Shown here one piece after another: positions 53,901-61,894 of a stretch of 64,000 nucleotides of DNA; the stretch's first letter is position 1, and each line of letters begins with the position of its first letter. Source of the DNA: an uncultured Collinsella sp. (lineage in GTDB: Bacteria; Actinomycetota; Coriobacteriia; Coriobacteriales; Coriobacteriaceae); contig CAUBOH010000002.1 in NCBI GenBank assembly GCA_958437495.1, positions 89,492 through 153,491 on the forward strand. Reading direction: 5' to 3'. The notes under the pieces are model-generated. The model searched no databases. It worked only from the letters and a program-made list of their open reading frames with translations, and had not been told where the DNA came from. Position numbers and translations under genes: made by a program.

Positions 53901-54557
53901 GCTTGCGCCTAACGCCGCGCGATAGGCATCGGCGAGTGCCGAGGTATCGGCCTGGCCGCGTGCCACGCGCACGTCGTCCATGCCGCCCGGCAACTGGCTC
54001 GAGAGCTCCAGCAGCTCGCGCACCAGGCCCTTGATGGTCGTGCCGGCGCCAAAGGGACCGCCCTCGCCCGCCATGGGATACCAGGCGTAGAGGGCCTTGA
54101 GCGATGCCGCGAGCTCGGGGGCGGCATCGGGTGCCGTCGCGCGGGCCAGCACATGCTCGACAGCCTGATCCATGAGCTCGTCGGTATCGGTGAGCACCGT
54201 GAACTCAGGGTCGATGCCCAGCTCCAGCGCATGCGCGCGCAGGATACGCGAGCACATGCCGTGAATGGTCGAGATCCACGCGTCGTCGACGGTCAGTGCT
54301 TCCTCGTCCATGCCCTCGTCGATGAGCGCGCGGCGCACGCGGTCACGGATCTCGGCCGCGGCATCTTTGGTAAAGGTAATGGCGAGCACCTGATCCAGAT
54401 GCTCAACGAACGGACCGGATTCGGGCGAGAGCGCGTAGACGATGCGGCGCGTGAGGGTAAAGGTCTTGCCCGAACCGGCGCCCGCCGAGACAAACAGCGG
54501 ACGGTCGAGCGTCTTGACGATCTGCAGCTGTTGCGGCATCAAGGTCGAAAGATCCAT
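50925..54557 (-). CDS. addA: AddA-type UvrD-family helicase-nuclease
   Basis: The 1210-residue protein begins with a superfamily 1 helicase: Walker A LFVSAGAGSGKTFTLTRRIV, motif Ia AITFTKDAAAEIRDRV, Walker B MVMIDEFQDTDQMQ, motif III VGDAQQSIYRFRGA, motif V IMTVHASKGLEYPVVAVAE and VI LLYVAMTRARELVIL. The C-terminus carries the PD-(D/E)xK nuclease, with LVIDYKTGGTPDETPEQLQEKH as the catalytic core. With AddB it forms the double-strand-break end-processing enzyme that loads RecA. It starts three bases after the addB stop, indicating a tight operon. Confidence 0.9.
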   Translation of the reverse strand: MDLSTLMPQQLQIVKTLDRPLFVSAGAGSGKTFTLTRRIVYALSPESGPFVEHLDQVLAITFTKDAAAEIRDRVRRALIDEGMDEEALTVDDAWISTIHGMCSRILRAHALELGIDPEFTVLTDTDELMDQAVEHVLARATAPDAAPELAASLKALYAWYPMAGEGGPFGAGTTIKGLVRELLELSSQLPGGMDDVRVARGQADTSALADAYRAALGASKAATEKAQTALDAIDAFEASDKTMADAARLMMSCTMPRASKAFPKEQVELLKAEAADAFINIVLACGGPALDALVGLARSVEAEYRALKAAQSALDNNDLLRMAYEALRDYPAIRAAYEDRFRMVMIDEFQDTDQMQVDLIRYLTGAGERALCTVGDAQQSIYRFRGAEVEVFRRQERKVGSSAAPEAAAVADAPAGELVKLVRNFRSHDEVLRYVARVFDGDDGGLMQGFLDLEASDGRKDTLVADASRRQALFVAGGSTQERTQAKARAIAERFRALADAGQPQGGMVLLLGRMTNADVYAQAFRDQGLDCVIAGGSVFAQAAEVQTVRALVCALANPADTAQGLMPLLASPMFALGAQEFLALATKLDSETGETSRRNIDAGIMSDFDVPGLQDLPLVTRAREVLRYALRRVGRDSFASIVCDVVNASGWFVRLAQRGPEGKAIAANVLKALDAVAEAEAEFGNSPRSIALAFDRFLAGKEAPGALNEEGDGAVRIMTVHASKGLEYPVVAVAECFDVRKSSGAAQMGRVEGGAQVVALPARFDGVKLADGTFVKGDDVKKQFEHAFKGKGTSLWLPPELMEDVCATGSPAEAFARLRNDDLQLSLEERARLLYVAMTRARELVILAMDAGVSRGKVTAPTFDIETDLTYDVLRRILPTDALDMSQLDADRLVFDNSQPGDYELISLSDFTFGEQAFEANASLDAEGRLVRGDAEPEGAGADACAAVPGPADPKPDSFELVYPQAAGVRMGTCPFPARDSYSYSSIAATLHAEAEDRAAETRVPMDEAGDDAESDGSEMTDADVAAVEPTGNPMALGSAFHAACQWLIEMGADALPAERADALTRLWCLTPEQRERFDVALDRWLKSAVRADLLAWPCVRAEVPFFSLGCEDEDIARYGAYAEGAIDALATNPADSSRALVIDYKTGGTPDETPEQLQEKHALQARVYADVLHKAGFEAVTVKFVRVEQPDPTIFVEPAEPQVVTYNF

Positions 54558-54560
54558 GGT

Positions 54561-57500
54561 CTACACGTCCCTCCTTACAAACGTACCTTCGTGGTTATAC
54601 GAGCAGCGGGCATGCGCGGCCTGCGTCGACGCCGGGTCGACAGCAGCCACGTTGCCCGCCTCGAGTTCGCGTAGGCGCTCGGCGATGCCGGCCTCCACGC
54701 GATCGAGCAGCGCATCGAAGTCCATGTTGCCGCCCTCGCCGGGAAAGCCCTTCTTAAGCCCCGGGATGCGGCCGTCACCACGCTCCTCCTCGAGCAACTC
54801 GGCACTCGCGGCGCCTCGCAGCGCCGGTTTGCCGCCCTTGGTCGAAAAATAGAGCGCCGCACGGGTATCCAGATCCAGCGCCCGGCGCATGGCCTGCGCA
54901 TAGATAAGCGTCTGGGTATGGGGCGGTAGCCACCGCGGATCGTCGATGGCAGCCTCGCCCGATTCCTCGTCGCGCACCGTGGGGTCGGCGAGTTTAAACT
55001 CCTCAACGCCCGTGCGGTGCTTATAGTCGATCACCACGGCGCGATTCTCGGCATCCACGTCCACACGGTCGATGCGCCCGCCGAGCGGCCAGCCGGCATA
55101 CTCAACGTTAAGATCGTTAAAGGCAAACTCCAGGTAGCGCGGAGCAAAAGGCGTCAGCGCCTCGGCTTCATAGGCAAGCACACCCTCCAGCTGCGGCAGA
55201 ATCTCGGCCACCTGGCGCTCCTCTACCGGAGAGAGCGGCACAAGCGGACCCTCGTTGCCACGCTTGGAGGCATGCTCGGCCAAGGTCTCGTCAAAGACCT
55301 CGCGCAGCAGCTCCTGAGCACGTGGCAGGTTCTCGGGCGTCACGCGCTCCATGCCCTCCTGGGGCAGACGGGTGTGCAGGTGTTCCAGCACGTCGTGGAC
55401 AAAGTTGCCCTTCTCCATATTGCCAAAGCCGGCGTCGATCGACTGGGGTTTCACGCGGTACGAGACGAACCAGCATAGCGGGCAGGTCGAATAGGCCTCG
55501 ATCTGCGAGGCGGACGTCAGGCGCGGCACCAGCGGCGCATCCTCGCCCTCGCCATCGCGACGGCGCAGGACCAGATACGGAATGGCTTCATCGCTCAGAT
55601 GCTGAGGAGCTTCGCAGGTCACGAGCTCGCGCCTAAGACCTTCGCCTGCCGCGGGATCAAAGTCGGCGATGATATCGCCCTCGCCCACGCGCGTGGGCTT
55701 GGCAGCGCCAGCGGCCTCGGCATGTGCCCGCAACTCGGTCCACACGGCCGCCGGATAGCACTCGCGCGCCTGGCGATCGTGGGTCACGCGGGCAAGTGCA
55801 ACCGGGCCGCACGCGGCCTGCATCGCGCGGCCAAAGCGCACGCGCAGCAGGGCCGCGGGCTCCAAAGACACGCCGTCGCGGCGCAGCTCGGCCGTCAACG
55901 TGGCAAGCGGGCCCTCTTCGTGCGAAAGCGGGTAGCTGTCCAGGTCGACATCGGCAAACAGCACGGCATCGTAGTCGCCGGGACGCAGGACCGATGCATC
56001 GGCAAGCGACGCGAAGCGTACTTGCGCCCGTGGTGTGTGATCGACCTCGTAGGTCTCGTAATCGTAAGCGGCACTGCGCTTGTCCACCTTGGTTCGAACG
56101 CCGTCGAGAACCGGCACGGTCGCGGCCTGCGACACGTCGAGTGCGCGAGCATCGTTCATAAGGATGTCGATGGCATGGCGCAGCAGAGCCGTCTCTGCCT
56201 GGCGACGGGCCTGGCCGTCAAGGCCACCTAGAGCGCGATCGGGCAGCGCCTCGGCAACGGCGAGCATGGCCTTGAGCGCCGTCACGGGTTTGTCGCGCCA
56301 CAGCGCCTGAAACACGTCCGAGACCACGCACGGCACGTTCTTAAACCAGTTTTCTTCGCTGGCAGCCTTGCGGACGCCCCTCACCTGACCCTGCACGCTC
56401 TGCAGCAGGCTCTTGACGCCCGCCGTGGTCTTGCTGCGCGACAGGCGCATGTTCTTGTCGAAGCCGCGGGCGCTCGCGGCGTCGGCACCCGAAAGCGGGC
56501 TATAAATCCAGTCGGTAAGCTCTGGAGCGGGCCACCACTCGGTCTTGGAAGCGCTGCCCTCGCCGGCGGCTTTCATACGCTCGATCAGATTGGCGAGCGC
56601 CGTAAACTGCCTGCCCGCGATGGACTGGGAAAACGCCGTGAACTCAGTCGTTTCGGCCGCAATATGACGCGCCGCCAAACGGGCAGCGAGTTCGCCGAAC
56701 AGCTGGGGCGCCCGGGCGGAAACCACGAGCACGCGCGCGGGGTCGGCGTTCGTCGCGGCGCCGTCGCGCGACACGGACTCCTCACATGCCGCGACCAGGT
56801 TCTCGAGAGCATCCACATAAGCGCGGGCGCGGGCATGGGGGCCGGCCACCTCTATAAAAATAGGCTGAGCAACAGGCGCAGAAGCGGTCTCGGACGCGCC
56901 GGCATCCTCCCCCAACGGGGCGGCCTCAAACAGCACACCGCGGGCATCAAAGGCGGCAGCCAGGTCCTCGCGCATCGCCGCCTGCTCGCAAGCGAGCAAC
57001 ACGACAACCTCTCCCCCGCTATTCGCCACAGCCGACAACAGCTCGAGCAGGCCATGCGTAAACGACGTGATACCGCGCACACATACGGCGCGGGTGCACG
57101 CCGGAAGGTTGTCTGTCAGCACCTCGGTCATAAGGTCAGCCGCCTCGCAGGGCTCGACCATGTCTCGACGGTCCAAGCCGCTCGCATAGGCGCTCAACAG
57201 CTCAAACACGCGGGCCTCGGCGTCACTTTTTGGCTCGGGCCGAGCGGCGGCATCGCGGCAGCGTTCGTCGCCCGTCCCCGCCACGCCCGGTAACACGTCA
57301 CGGACCATACGCGCGAGCATGCGTACCGTGCCTTGGCTGCGCGAGAGCGGCTGCAGAGCAGCGTCGTCGCGGCGGTCGATCATGTCCGAGAACAGCATCT
57401 GGCGCTGAAGGTTATCCACAAAGCTGCGGCCATCGCCCATAAGCTCCCACAGCGAGCGAAGCCACGATGTAGGCGTCTTGTAGTCGATACCCAGCGAAAC

Positions 57501-57659
57501 CCCGGCTTCTGCCGCATCATGACGGCACAGGTCGAGCTCGGCAAATGTTGGCGCCAACAGAACGGCGCGCCCGTGGCGGGCAACCAGGTCGGCCAGCAGC
57601 GCCGCCTCGGCATCGCTCAAATCCGTGCCGGCATTAGTGGTATAGATCCGAACAGGCAT
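54561..57659 (-). CDS. addB: AddB/RexB-type nuclease subunit
   Basis: Partner of AddA. The 1032-residue protein lacks a Walker A at its start (VLLAPTFAELDLCRHDAAEA instead), like RexB. An inactivated helicase-like core spans the first 650 residues. The C-terminal nuclease begins LTSASQIEAYSTCPLCWFVSYRVKP and has GNFVHDVLEHLHTRL, GGRIDRVDVDAENRAVVIDYKHR (catalytic Asp, Lys), and ends in ARCSYNHEGTF. In AddB, one Cys near the front and three at the end bind a 4Fe-4S cluster; here only one C-terminal Cys remains, so the cluster may be absent. addA follows after three bases. Confidence 0.85.
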   Translation of the reverse strand: MPVRIYTTNAGTDLSDAEAALLADLVARHGRAVLLAPTFAELDLCRHDAAEAGVSLGIDYKTPTSWLRSLWELMGDGRSFVDNLQRQMLFSDMIDRRDDAALQPLSRSQGTVRMLARMVRDVLPGVAGTGDERCRDAAARPEPKSDAEARVFELLSAYASGLDRRDMVEPCEAADLMTEVLTDNLPACTRAVCVRGITSFTHGLLELLSAVANSGGEVVVLLACEQAAMREDLAAAFDARGVLFEAAPLGEDAGASETASAPVAQPIFIEVAGPHARARAYVDALENLVAACEESVSRDGAATNADPARVLVVSARAPQLFGELAARLAARHIAAETTEFTAFSQSIAGRQFTALANLIERMKAAGEGSASKTEWWPAPELTDWIYSPLSGADAASARGFDKNMRLSRSKTTAGVKSLLQSVQGQVRGVRKAASEENWFKNVPCVVSDVFQALWRDKPVTALKAMLAVAEALPDRALGGLDGQARRQAETALLRHAIDILMNDARALDVSQAATVPVLDGVRTKVDKRSAAYDYETYEVDHTPRAQVRFASLADASVLRPGDYDAVLFADVDLDSYPLSHEEGPLATLTAELRRDGVSLEPAALLRVRFGRAMQAACGPVALARVTHDRQARECYPAAVWTELRAHAEAAGAAKPTRVGEGDIIADFDPAAGEGLRRELVTCEAPQHLSDEAIPYLVLRRRDGEGEDAPLVPRLTSASQIEAYSTCPLCWFVSYRVKPQSIDAGFGNMEKGNFVHDVLEHLHTRLPQEGMERVTPENLPRAQELLREVFDETLAEHASKRGNEGPLVPLSPVEERQVAEILPQLEGVLAYEAEALTPFAPRYLEFAFNDLNVEYAGWPLGGRIDRVDVDAENRAVVIDYKHRTGVEEFKLADPTVRDEESGEAAIDDPRWLPPHTQTLIYAQAMRRALDLDTRAALYFSTKGGKPALRGAASAELLEEERGDGRIPGLKKGFPGEGGNMDFDALLDRVEAGIAERLRELEAGNVAAVDPASTQAAHARCSYNHEGTFVRRDV

Positions 57660-57739
57660 GGTCCTCCACTCAAACTGTTCGCAATATTCAACGCATCTAT
57701 CCTACCCGCCCGCACGGACAACCTGACCCCAATGCACCA

Positions 57740-57780
57740 GATCCCCTCGATGATCCGTTTTCCTCCGTCCCCAAGGGATC
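57740..57780. repeat. Short hairpin repeat with conserved loop, copy 2
   Basis: GATCCC (57740-57745) pairs with GGGATC (57775-57780). The loop ATGATCCGTTTTCC plus CCGTCCCCAA (57750-57774) matches 36591-36615 with one base changed, while the stem arms differ in a base-paired way. Confidence 0.6.
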
Positions 57781-57792
57781 GATTTCGGCACA

Positions 57793-57817
57793 CAAAAACC
57801 GCCCCCGAAGGGGCGGC
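57793..57817 (-). terminator. Rho-independent terminator of the YerC-like gene
   Basis: CCGCCCC (57799-57805) pairs with GGGGCGG (57810-57816) around a CGAA loop; leftward a TTTTTG tract follows. Confidence 0.88.
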
Positions 57818-57845
57818 TCCAGCTGATTCGTTTGTTGCCGTTGGC

Positions 57846-58145
57846 CTACTCGCCATCCTCCAGCTTGATGAGGATCTTGCGATAGCCACCGTACTCGCCG
57901 TTGAGCGCCTTGGAAACACGACTCACCGTGGTGGACGAAGCGCCTGTGCGGGCCTGAACCTCAACATAGGGCTCGCCCTCATCCAGATAACGCGCGACCT
58001 GCAAGCGCTGCGAAAGATCGCAAATCTCGCGCGGCGTGCAGATATCGGTTAAAAACGCCTGGATATCCTTCTCGTCATCCAAAAGACTAAATGCGTGGAC
58101 TAGCTGCTTGACATCAGGCTTGTCAAACATGTTCTCGATGTTCAT
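57846..58145 (-). CDS. YerC/YecD family TrpR-related regulator
   Basis: The 99-residue helical protein reads MNIENMFDKPDVKQLVHAFSLLDDEKDIQAFLTDICTPREICDLSQRLQVARYL, then PYVEVQARTGASSTTVSRVSKALN, a helix-turn-helix of the TrpR superfamily, with YGGYRKIL at the end. These conserved small DNA-binding proteins are found in many Gram-positives; in B. subtilis YerC sits near pcrA/ligA. Here it is a lone gene upstream of addB, with its own terminator. Target genes are unknown. Confidence 0.88.
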   Translation of the reverse strand: MNIENMFDKPDVKQLVHAFSLLDDEKDIQAFLTDICTPREICDLSQRLQVARYLDEGEPYVEVQARTGASSTTVSRVSKALNGEYGGYRKILIKLEDGE

Positions 58146-58469
58146 CGATCACCGCCAAACCCGCCAAAAGGCATCGAAGTTGATACTGACATCGGGCATC
58201 GTTCACCCGTCATATGCAATAAAACTATGCATGGGCCATTTGCCCGTAGCAGTGTAGCACACCACCAAACTAAAGCGACAAGACTCTCTGCCAGCGGCAC
58301 GTTTTTTAGGACGAACGCCGTTTTGAAACCGAATGCGCACGCAAGCTCCACGAATATCTGAGACAATGAGCGGCCGAACAAGACGGCACACCCGCGCGGC
58401 CGCCCAAGCTGCCGCAGCAAACCGCTTCACGCGTCACCAACGCACCCTGCGCAAGAAAGGATTCACGCC
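58146..58469. other. Divergent intergenic region
   Basis: It separates the leftward YerC-like gene from the rightward membrane protein. I see no gene, repeat or clear terminator in it; promoters for both sides must lie here. AAGAAAGGA (58453-58461) is the ribosome-binding site of the rightward gene. Confidence 0.4.
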
Positions 58470-58835
58470 ATGCGCTTTATGCTTAACTGGCTCTTTACCT
58501 CGATCGCCATCGCGATTGCCACGTTCCTCGTTCCCGGCATCCAGCCCTTCGGTTTTGCCGAGGCCTGGGTCTGTTTCGCCTTCGTGGGACTGTTCCTGAA
58601 CATCGTCGATTCGTTCGTCAAGCCGTTCCTGACGGTCATCTCGCTGCCGCTCACGATCATTACGCTGGGCATTTTCCAGCTCGTGCTCAACAGCTTTATG
58701 CTCGAACTCGCGAGTTACCTGTCGATCAACCTGCTGGGCGTCGGCATCTCCATCGCAAGCTTTGGCTCGGCCTTTATGGGCAGCATTCTGGTGTCCATCA
58801 TGCGCAGCATCCTCGATAGTATTGCCGAGGACTAA
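58470..58835 (+). CDS. Small four-helix membrane protein (YvlD / holin superfamily IV)
   Basis: The 121-residue protein has four hydrophobic segments: MLNWLFTSIAIAIATFLVPG, FAEAWVCFAFVGLFLNIVDSF, FLTVISLPLTIITLGIFQLVLNSFML and a glycine-bearing last helix (INLLGVGISIASFGSAFMGSIL). The VKPFLTVISLPLTIITLGIF motif is diagnostic of the mycobacterial 4-TMS holin / YvlD family. Its role in non-phage genomes is envelope-related but not defined; nothing nearby suggests prophage. Confidence 0.85.
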   Translation: MRFMLNWLFTSIAIAIATFLVPGIQPFGFAEAWVCFAFVGLFLNIVDSFVKPFLTVISLPLTIITLGIFQLVLNSFMLELASYLSINLLGVGISIASFGSAFMGSILVSIMRSILDSIAED

Positions 58836-58875
58836 AACGGCCATTCCGGCCGCGCCCGTCTCAACAGCCCAAAAC

Positions 58876-58911
58876 GAAGGCCGCCCATCGCAAAAATGGG
58901 CGGCCTTCTTA
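58876..58911 (+). terminator. Rho-independent terminator after the small membrane protein
   Basis: GAAGGCCGCCCAT (58876-58888) pairs perfectly with ATGGGCGGCCTTC (58896-58908), followed by TTATTTG. Confidence 0.82.
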
Positions 58912-58976
58912 TTTGCCAAGTCTCAAAGGACGAGAGAATCTACCATTTCCACCCGTCCCCACATGGCAGGTGTGGG

Positions 58977-59405
58977 TTAGATGACGTAGTCGTAGCCATG
59001 GCTGGGAGCGACAAGCTGATCGAGTGTCACACCGTCGAGGTAGTCGTTGATGAGCTTGTCCAGGTTCTTCCACACGTCGAGCGTGGGGCACTCTTCCGAG
59101 CGCGAGCAGCCCTTGCAGTCGCCATCCAGGCAGGCGACCGGCGCCAGACTACCCTCGGTCAGGCGCAGGATCTCGCCCACCGTGTACTGCTCGGGCGGGC
59201 GCGTGAGCACGTAGCCGCCGCCCTTGCCACGCATGCCCGAAAGCATGTTGGCGCGCACGAGCGTAGCCAAGATGTTCTCGAGATATTTCTCGGAAATCCC
59301 CTGTCGTGCCGCGATCTCTTTGAGCGGGATGCGACCGGCCGCCTGGTGCTCGGCCAGATCGACCATAACGCGCAGGGCATATCTGCCCTTAGTAGAAACC
59401 AACAT
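58977..59405 (-). CDS. Rrf2-family transcription regulator (CymR/IscR-like)
   Basis: The 142-residue regulator begins MLVSTKGRYALRVMVDLAEH with a winged helix-turn-helix (IPLKEIAARQGISEKYLENIL; LSGMRGKGGGYVLTRP). The later segment VACLDGDCKGCSRSEECPT carries four Cys placed like the Fe-S ligand region of IscR. It is transcribed away from cysK with a shared 250-base spacer that holds a palindrome over the cysK promoter, so it most likely controls cysteine synthase. It could sense Fe-S status or, like CymR, cysteine levels through CysK. Confidence 0.88.
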   Translation of the reverse strand: MLVSTKGRYALRVMVDLAEHQAAGRIPLKEIAARQGISEKYLENILATLVRANMLSGMRGKGGGYVLTRPPEQYTVGEILRLTEGSLAPVACLDGDCKGCSRSEECPTLDVWKNLDKLINDYLDGVTLDQLVAPSHGYDYVI

Positions 59406-59522
59406 ATATAGTGCTGCCTTTCGGTCATTTAGTCCGTAGAAATTCTAGCCGAAAAATTGGTTTTGAAAATACCCGTTCCGGTCAAGATGGTTAATCGACT
59501 CGTAATAATCTTCTATTTCCTA

Positions 59523-59551
59523 TTGCATTACTAGGCTTTAGTATCTAGTAT
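59523..59551 (+). promoter_or_regulatory. cysK promoter with overlapping Rrf2-type operator
   Basis: TTGCAT (59523-59528), a 17-base spacer and TAGTAT (59546-59551) form a sigma70-type promoter 108 bases before cysK. The spacer is framed by TACTAG (59529-59534) and CTAGTA (59545-59550), an inverted repeat that spans the spacer and clips the -10, a good place for a repressor. Confidence 0.6.
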
Positions 59552-59658
59552 GCTTCCCAACAGCTAAACGAACAACCTATAAGGTTTATGGGTTTAGCTG
59601 CTACACGCACCGTGAAACCACACGGCAACCAGCAACTTGAACACTTTGGAGGTTCACC

Positions 59659-60597
59659 ATGAGCAAGGTTTACACGTCTATCGATCAGCTTATCGGCCAC
59701 ACCCCGCTCCTGGAGCTCACTCACTTTGAGGCCGACGAGGACCTCAAAGCTCGTGTGCTTGTCAAACTCGAATACTTCAACCCCGCCGGATCAGTTAAAG
59801 ACCGCGTCGCCAAGAACATGATTGACGAGGCCGAGAAGGCCGGCAAGCTCGTGCGCGGCGGCGACTACACCATCATCGAGCCCACGAGCGGCAACACCGG
59901 CGTCGGCATCGCCTCGGTGGCGGCGGCCCGCGGCTACAAGGTGATCATCACCATGCCCGAGACCATGTCCGTCGAGCGCCGCAAGCTTATGCAGGCATAT
60001 GGCGCACAGCTCGTACTCACCGACGGTTCCAAAGGCATGAAGGGCGCTATCGCCAAGGCCGAGGAGCTGCAGAAGGAGACCCCCAACAGCATACTCGCCG
60101 GCCAGTTTGTGAACCCCGCCAACCCCGCCATCCACAAGGCCACGACCGGCCCCGAGATCTGGGACGACACCGACGGCAAGGTCGACATCTTCGTCGCCGG
60201 CGTTGGCACCGGCGGCACCGTGACCGGCGTGGGCGAGTTCCTCAAGGAGCAGAACCCCCAGATTCAGGTTGTCGCCGTTGAGCCCGCCACCTCCCCGGTG
60301 CTCTCTAAGGGCCAGGCCGGCCCGCACAAGATCCAGGGTATCGGCGCCGGCTTTGTGCCCGACGTCCTCGACACCCAGGTCTATGACGAGATCATCCCCG
60401 TCGAGAACGACGACGCCTTTGCCACCGGCCGCGCCGTGGGCCACAAGGAGGGTGTGCTCGTGGGCATTTCGTCCGGCGCCGCCGTGTGGGCCGCACTGCA
60501 GCTGGCCAAGCGCCCCGAGAACGAGGGCAAGACCATCGTGGCGCTGCTCGCCGACACCGGCGAGCGCTACCTGTCCACGGCGCTCTTCCAGGACTAG
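59659..60597 (+). CDS. cysK: Cysteine synthase (O-acetylserine sulfhydrylase)
   Basis: PLP enzyme that makes cysteine from O-acetylserine and sulfide. The 312-residue protein has IGHTPLLELT, the PLP-lysine motif NPAGSVKDRVAKNMI (Lys47), PTSGNTGVGIASVAA (phosphate loop), GVGTGGTVTGVGEFLKEQ and ISSGAAVWAAL. Length and motifs match CysK. ATG 59659 has TTTGGAGG upstream. It is divergent from an Rrf2 regulator and probably repressed by it. Confidence 0.95.
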   Translation: MSKVYTSIDQLIGHTPLLELTHFEADEDLKARVLVKLEYFNPAGSVKDRVAKNMIDEAEKAGKLVRGGDYTIIEPTSGNTGVGIASVAAARGYKVIITMPETMSVERRKLMQAYGAQLVLTDGSKGMKGAIAKAEELQKETPNSILAGQFVNPANPAIHKATTGPEIWDDTDGKVDIFVAGVGTGGTVTGVGEFLKEQNPQIQVVAVEPATSPVLSKGQAGPHKIQGIGAGFVPDVLDTQVYDEIIPVENDDAFATGRAVGHKEGVLVGISSGAAVWAALQLAKRPENEGKTIVALLADTGERYLSTALFQD

Positions 60598-60710
60598 AGC
60601 TTCTCGTTCTTAGAACGAATCCAAGGCACGCCGGTCTCCCCTCTCTTCTGGCAGCCTGAGCTCATCCCAACAGGGTGTCCCACAGGACGCCCGAACTTGC
60701 TACAATGTCT

Positions 60711-60749
60711 GCGGCGCGGAACCAGCCTCCCGCGCCGCTTTTCTTTTTT
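60711..60749 (+). terminator. T-tailed hairpin just before mnmA
   Basis: GCGGCGCGG (60711-60719) pairs with CCGCGCCGC (60730-60738) and is followed by TTTTCTTTTTT. It may end the cysK transcript. TACAAT at 60701-60706 right before it looks like a -10 box, so it could instead lie in the mnmA leader as an attenuator. Confidence 0.7.
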
Positions 60750-60778
60750 GGCCACATGCCACCAAGGAGAACCTCCCC

Positions 60779-61879
60779 ATGCACAACAAGCGCGTGCTCG
60801 TCGCCATGAGCGGCGGCGTCGATTCCAGCGTGACCGCGTATCTGCTCAAAAGTGAGGGTTACGAATGCGTCGGTGCCACCATGCGTCTCACCTGCCCCGC
60901 ACCCGATCCCGCAACAGGCATGAGTAAGGTCGATCGCGACATCGCCGATGCAAAGGCTGTCGCCGAGCGCCTGGGGATACCCCACCATGTGCTCGACCTG
61001 CAGCAAACCTTCGACCGCAACGTGATCGAGCGCTTTGTGAACGCCTACCAGGAAGGGCTGACGCCCAACCCGTGCATCATCTGCAACCGCCACATTAAGT
61101 TTGGCGCGTTGCTGGATGCGGCGCTGGATATGGGCTGCGACTACATCGCCACAGGCCACTATGCCAAAACGAACCAGGCGCCCGACGGCACCTGGCAGCT
61201 GCATCGCGGCGAGGACCCCAAAAAGGACCAGAGTTACTTTTTGTATTCGCTTACGCAGGAGCGTCTGGCGCACACGATCTTTCCGCTGGCGGGCCTGGAC
61301 AAGGAGCGCGACGTGCGCCGCTTAGCCACCGAGCAGGGCTTTACCAACGCCAAGAAGGCAGAAAGCGAGGACATCTGCTTTATTCCAGACGGTGACTACG
61401 CGGGCTATATCGAGCGCCGCTGCGGACATCCCGCCGCACCGGGCGACATTGTGTGGCGCGACGGCAGCGTAGTCGGACGCCACAACGGCGCGCTGCGCTA
61501 TACCATCGGCCAGCGCAAGGGCCTGGGCGTCGCGATGGCGCATCCCGTGTATGTGACGGGCGTCGACGCCACCAACAACACCGTGCATCTGGGCGAGGCG
61601 GAAGATCTGACCGCCGCGGCGCTCACGGCCAACGACTGGATCTGGAGCGCCCCTGCCGACCGCATGGAGGCAGAGCTCACGTCCGGCGGCATTCGCGTGG
61701 GCGCCAAGTACCGCTACCGTCAAAAGGACCAGGCGGCAGTGCTCACACGCGGCGCAAACGGGCAGATGCTCTTGACCTTTGACGATCCGCAGCGAGCCAT
61801 CGCCCCCGGCCAGGCAGTCGTTATCTACCGCGGCGACGTCGTCCTGGGCGGCGGCACCGTGACTACCGCCATCAAGTAG
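60779..61879 (+). CDS. mnmA: tRNA-specific 2-thiouridylase
   Basis: Thiolates U34 of tRNA Lys, Glu and Gln. The 366-residue protein has the PP-loop VLVAMSGGVDSSVTAYLL, the catalytic cysteines in TPNPCIICNRHIKFG and SEDICFIPDGDY, and the C-terminal barrel (GQRKGLGVAMAHPVYV; GQAVVIYRGDVVLGGGTV). Length normal. The ATG follows AAGGAGAACCTCCCC. Upstream cysK supplies the cysteine from which sulfur for this reaction is drawn, although a cysteine desulfurase is not seen in the window. Confidence 0.95.
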   Translation: MHNKRVLVAMSGGVDSSVTAYLLKSEGYECVGATMRLTCPAPDPATGMSKVDRDIADAKAVAERLGIPHHVLDLQQTFDRNVIERFVNAYQEGLTPNPCIICNRHIKFGALLDAALDMGCDYIATGHYAKTNQAPDGTWQLHRGEDPKKDQSYFLYSLTQERLAHTIFPLAGLDKERDVRRLATEQGFTNAKKAESEDICFIPDGDYAGYIERRCGHPAAPGDIVWRDGSVVGRHNGALRYTIGQRKGLGVAMAHPVYVTGVDATNNTVHLGEAEDLTAAALTANDWIWSAPADRMEAELTSGGIRVGAKYRYRQKDQAAVLTRGANGQMLLTFDDPQRAIAPGQAVVIYRGDVVLGGGTVTTAIK

Positions 61880-61894
61880 TTCCACCCCCTTCAT

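Noticed and set aside
58470..58835. Prophage lysis gene (holin)
   Set aside because: The family name includes holin, but there are no phage genes nearby and YvlD-type proteins are common chromosomal genes.
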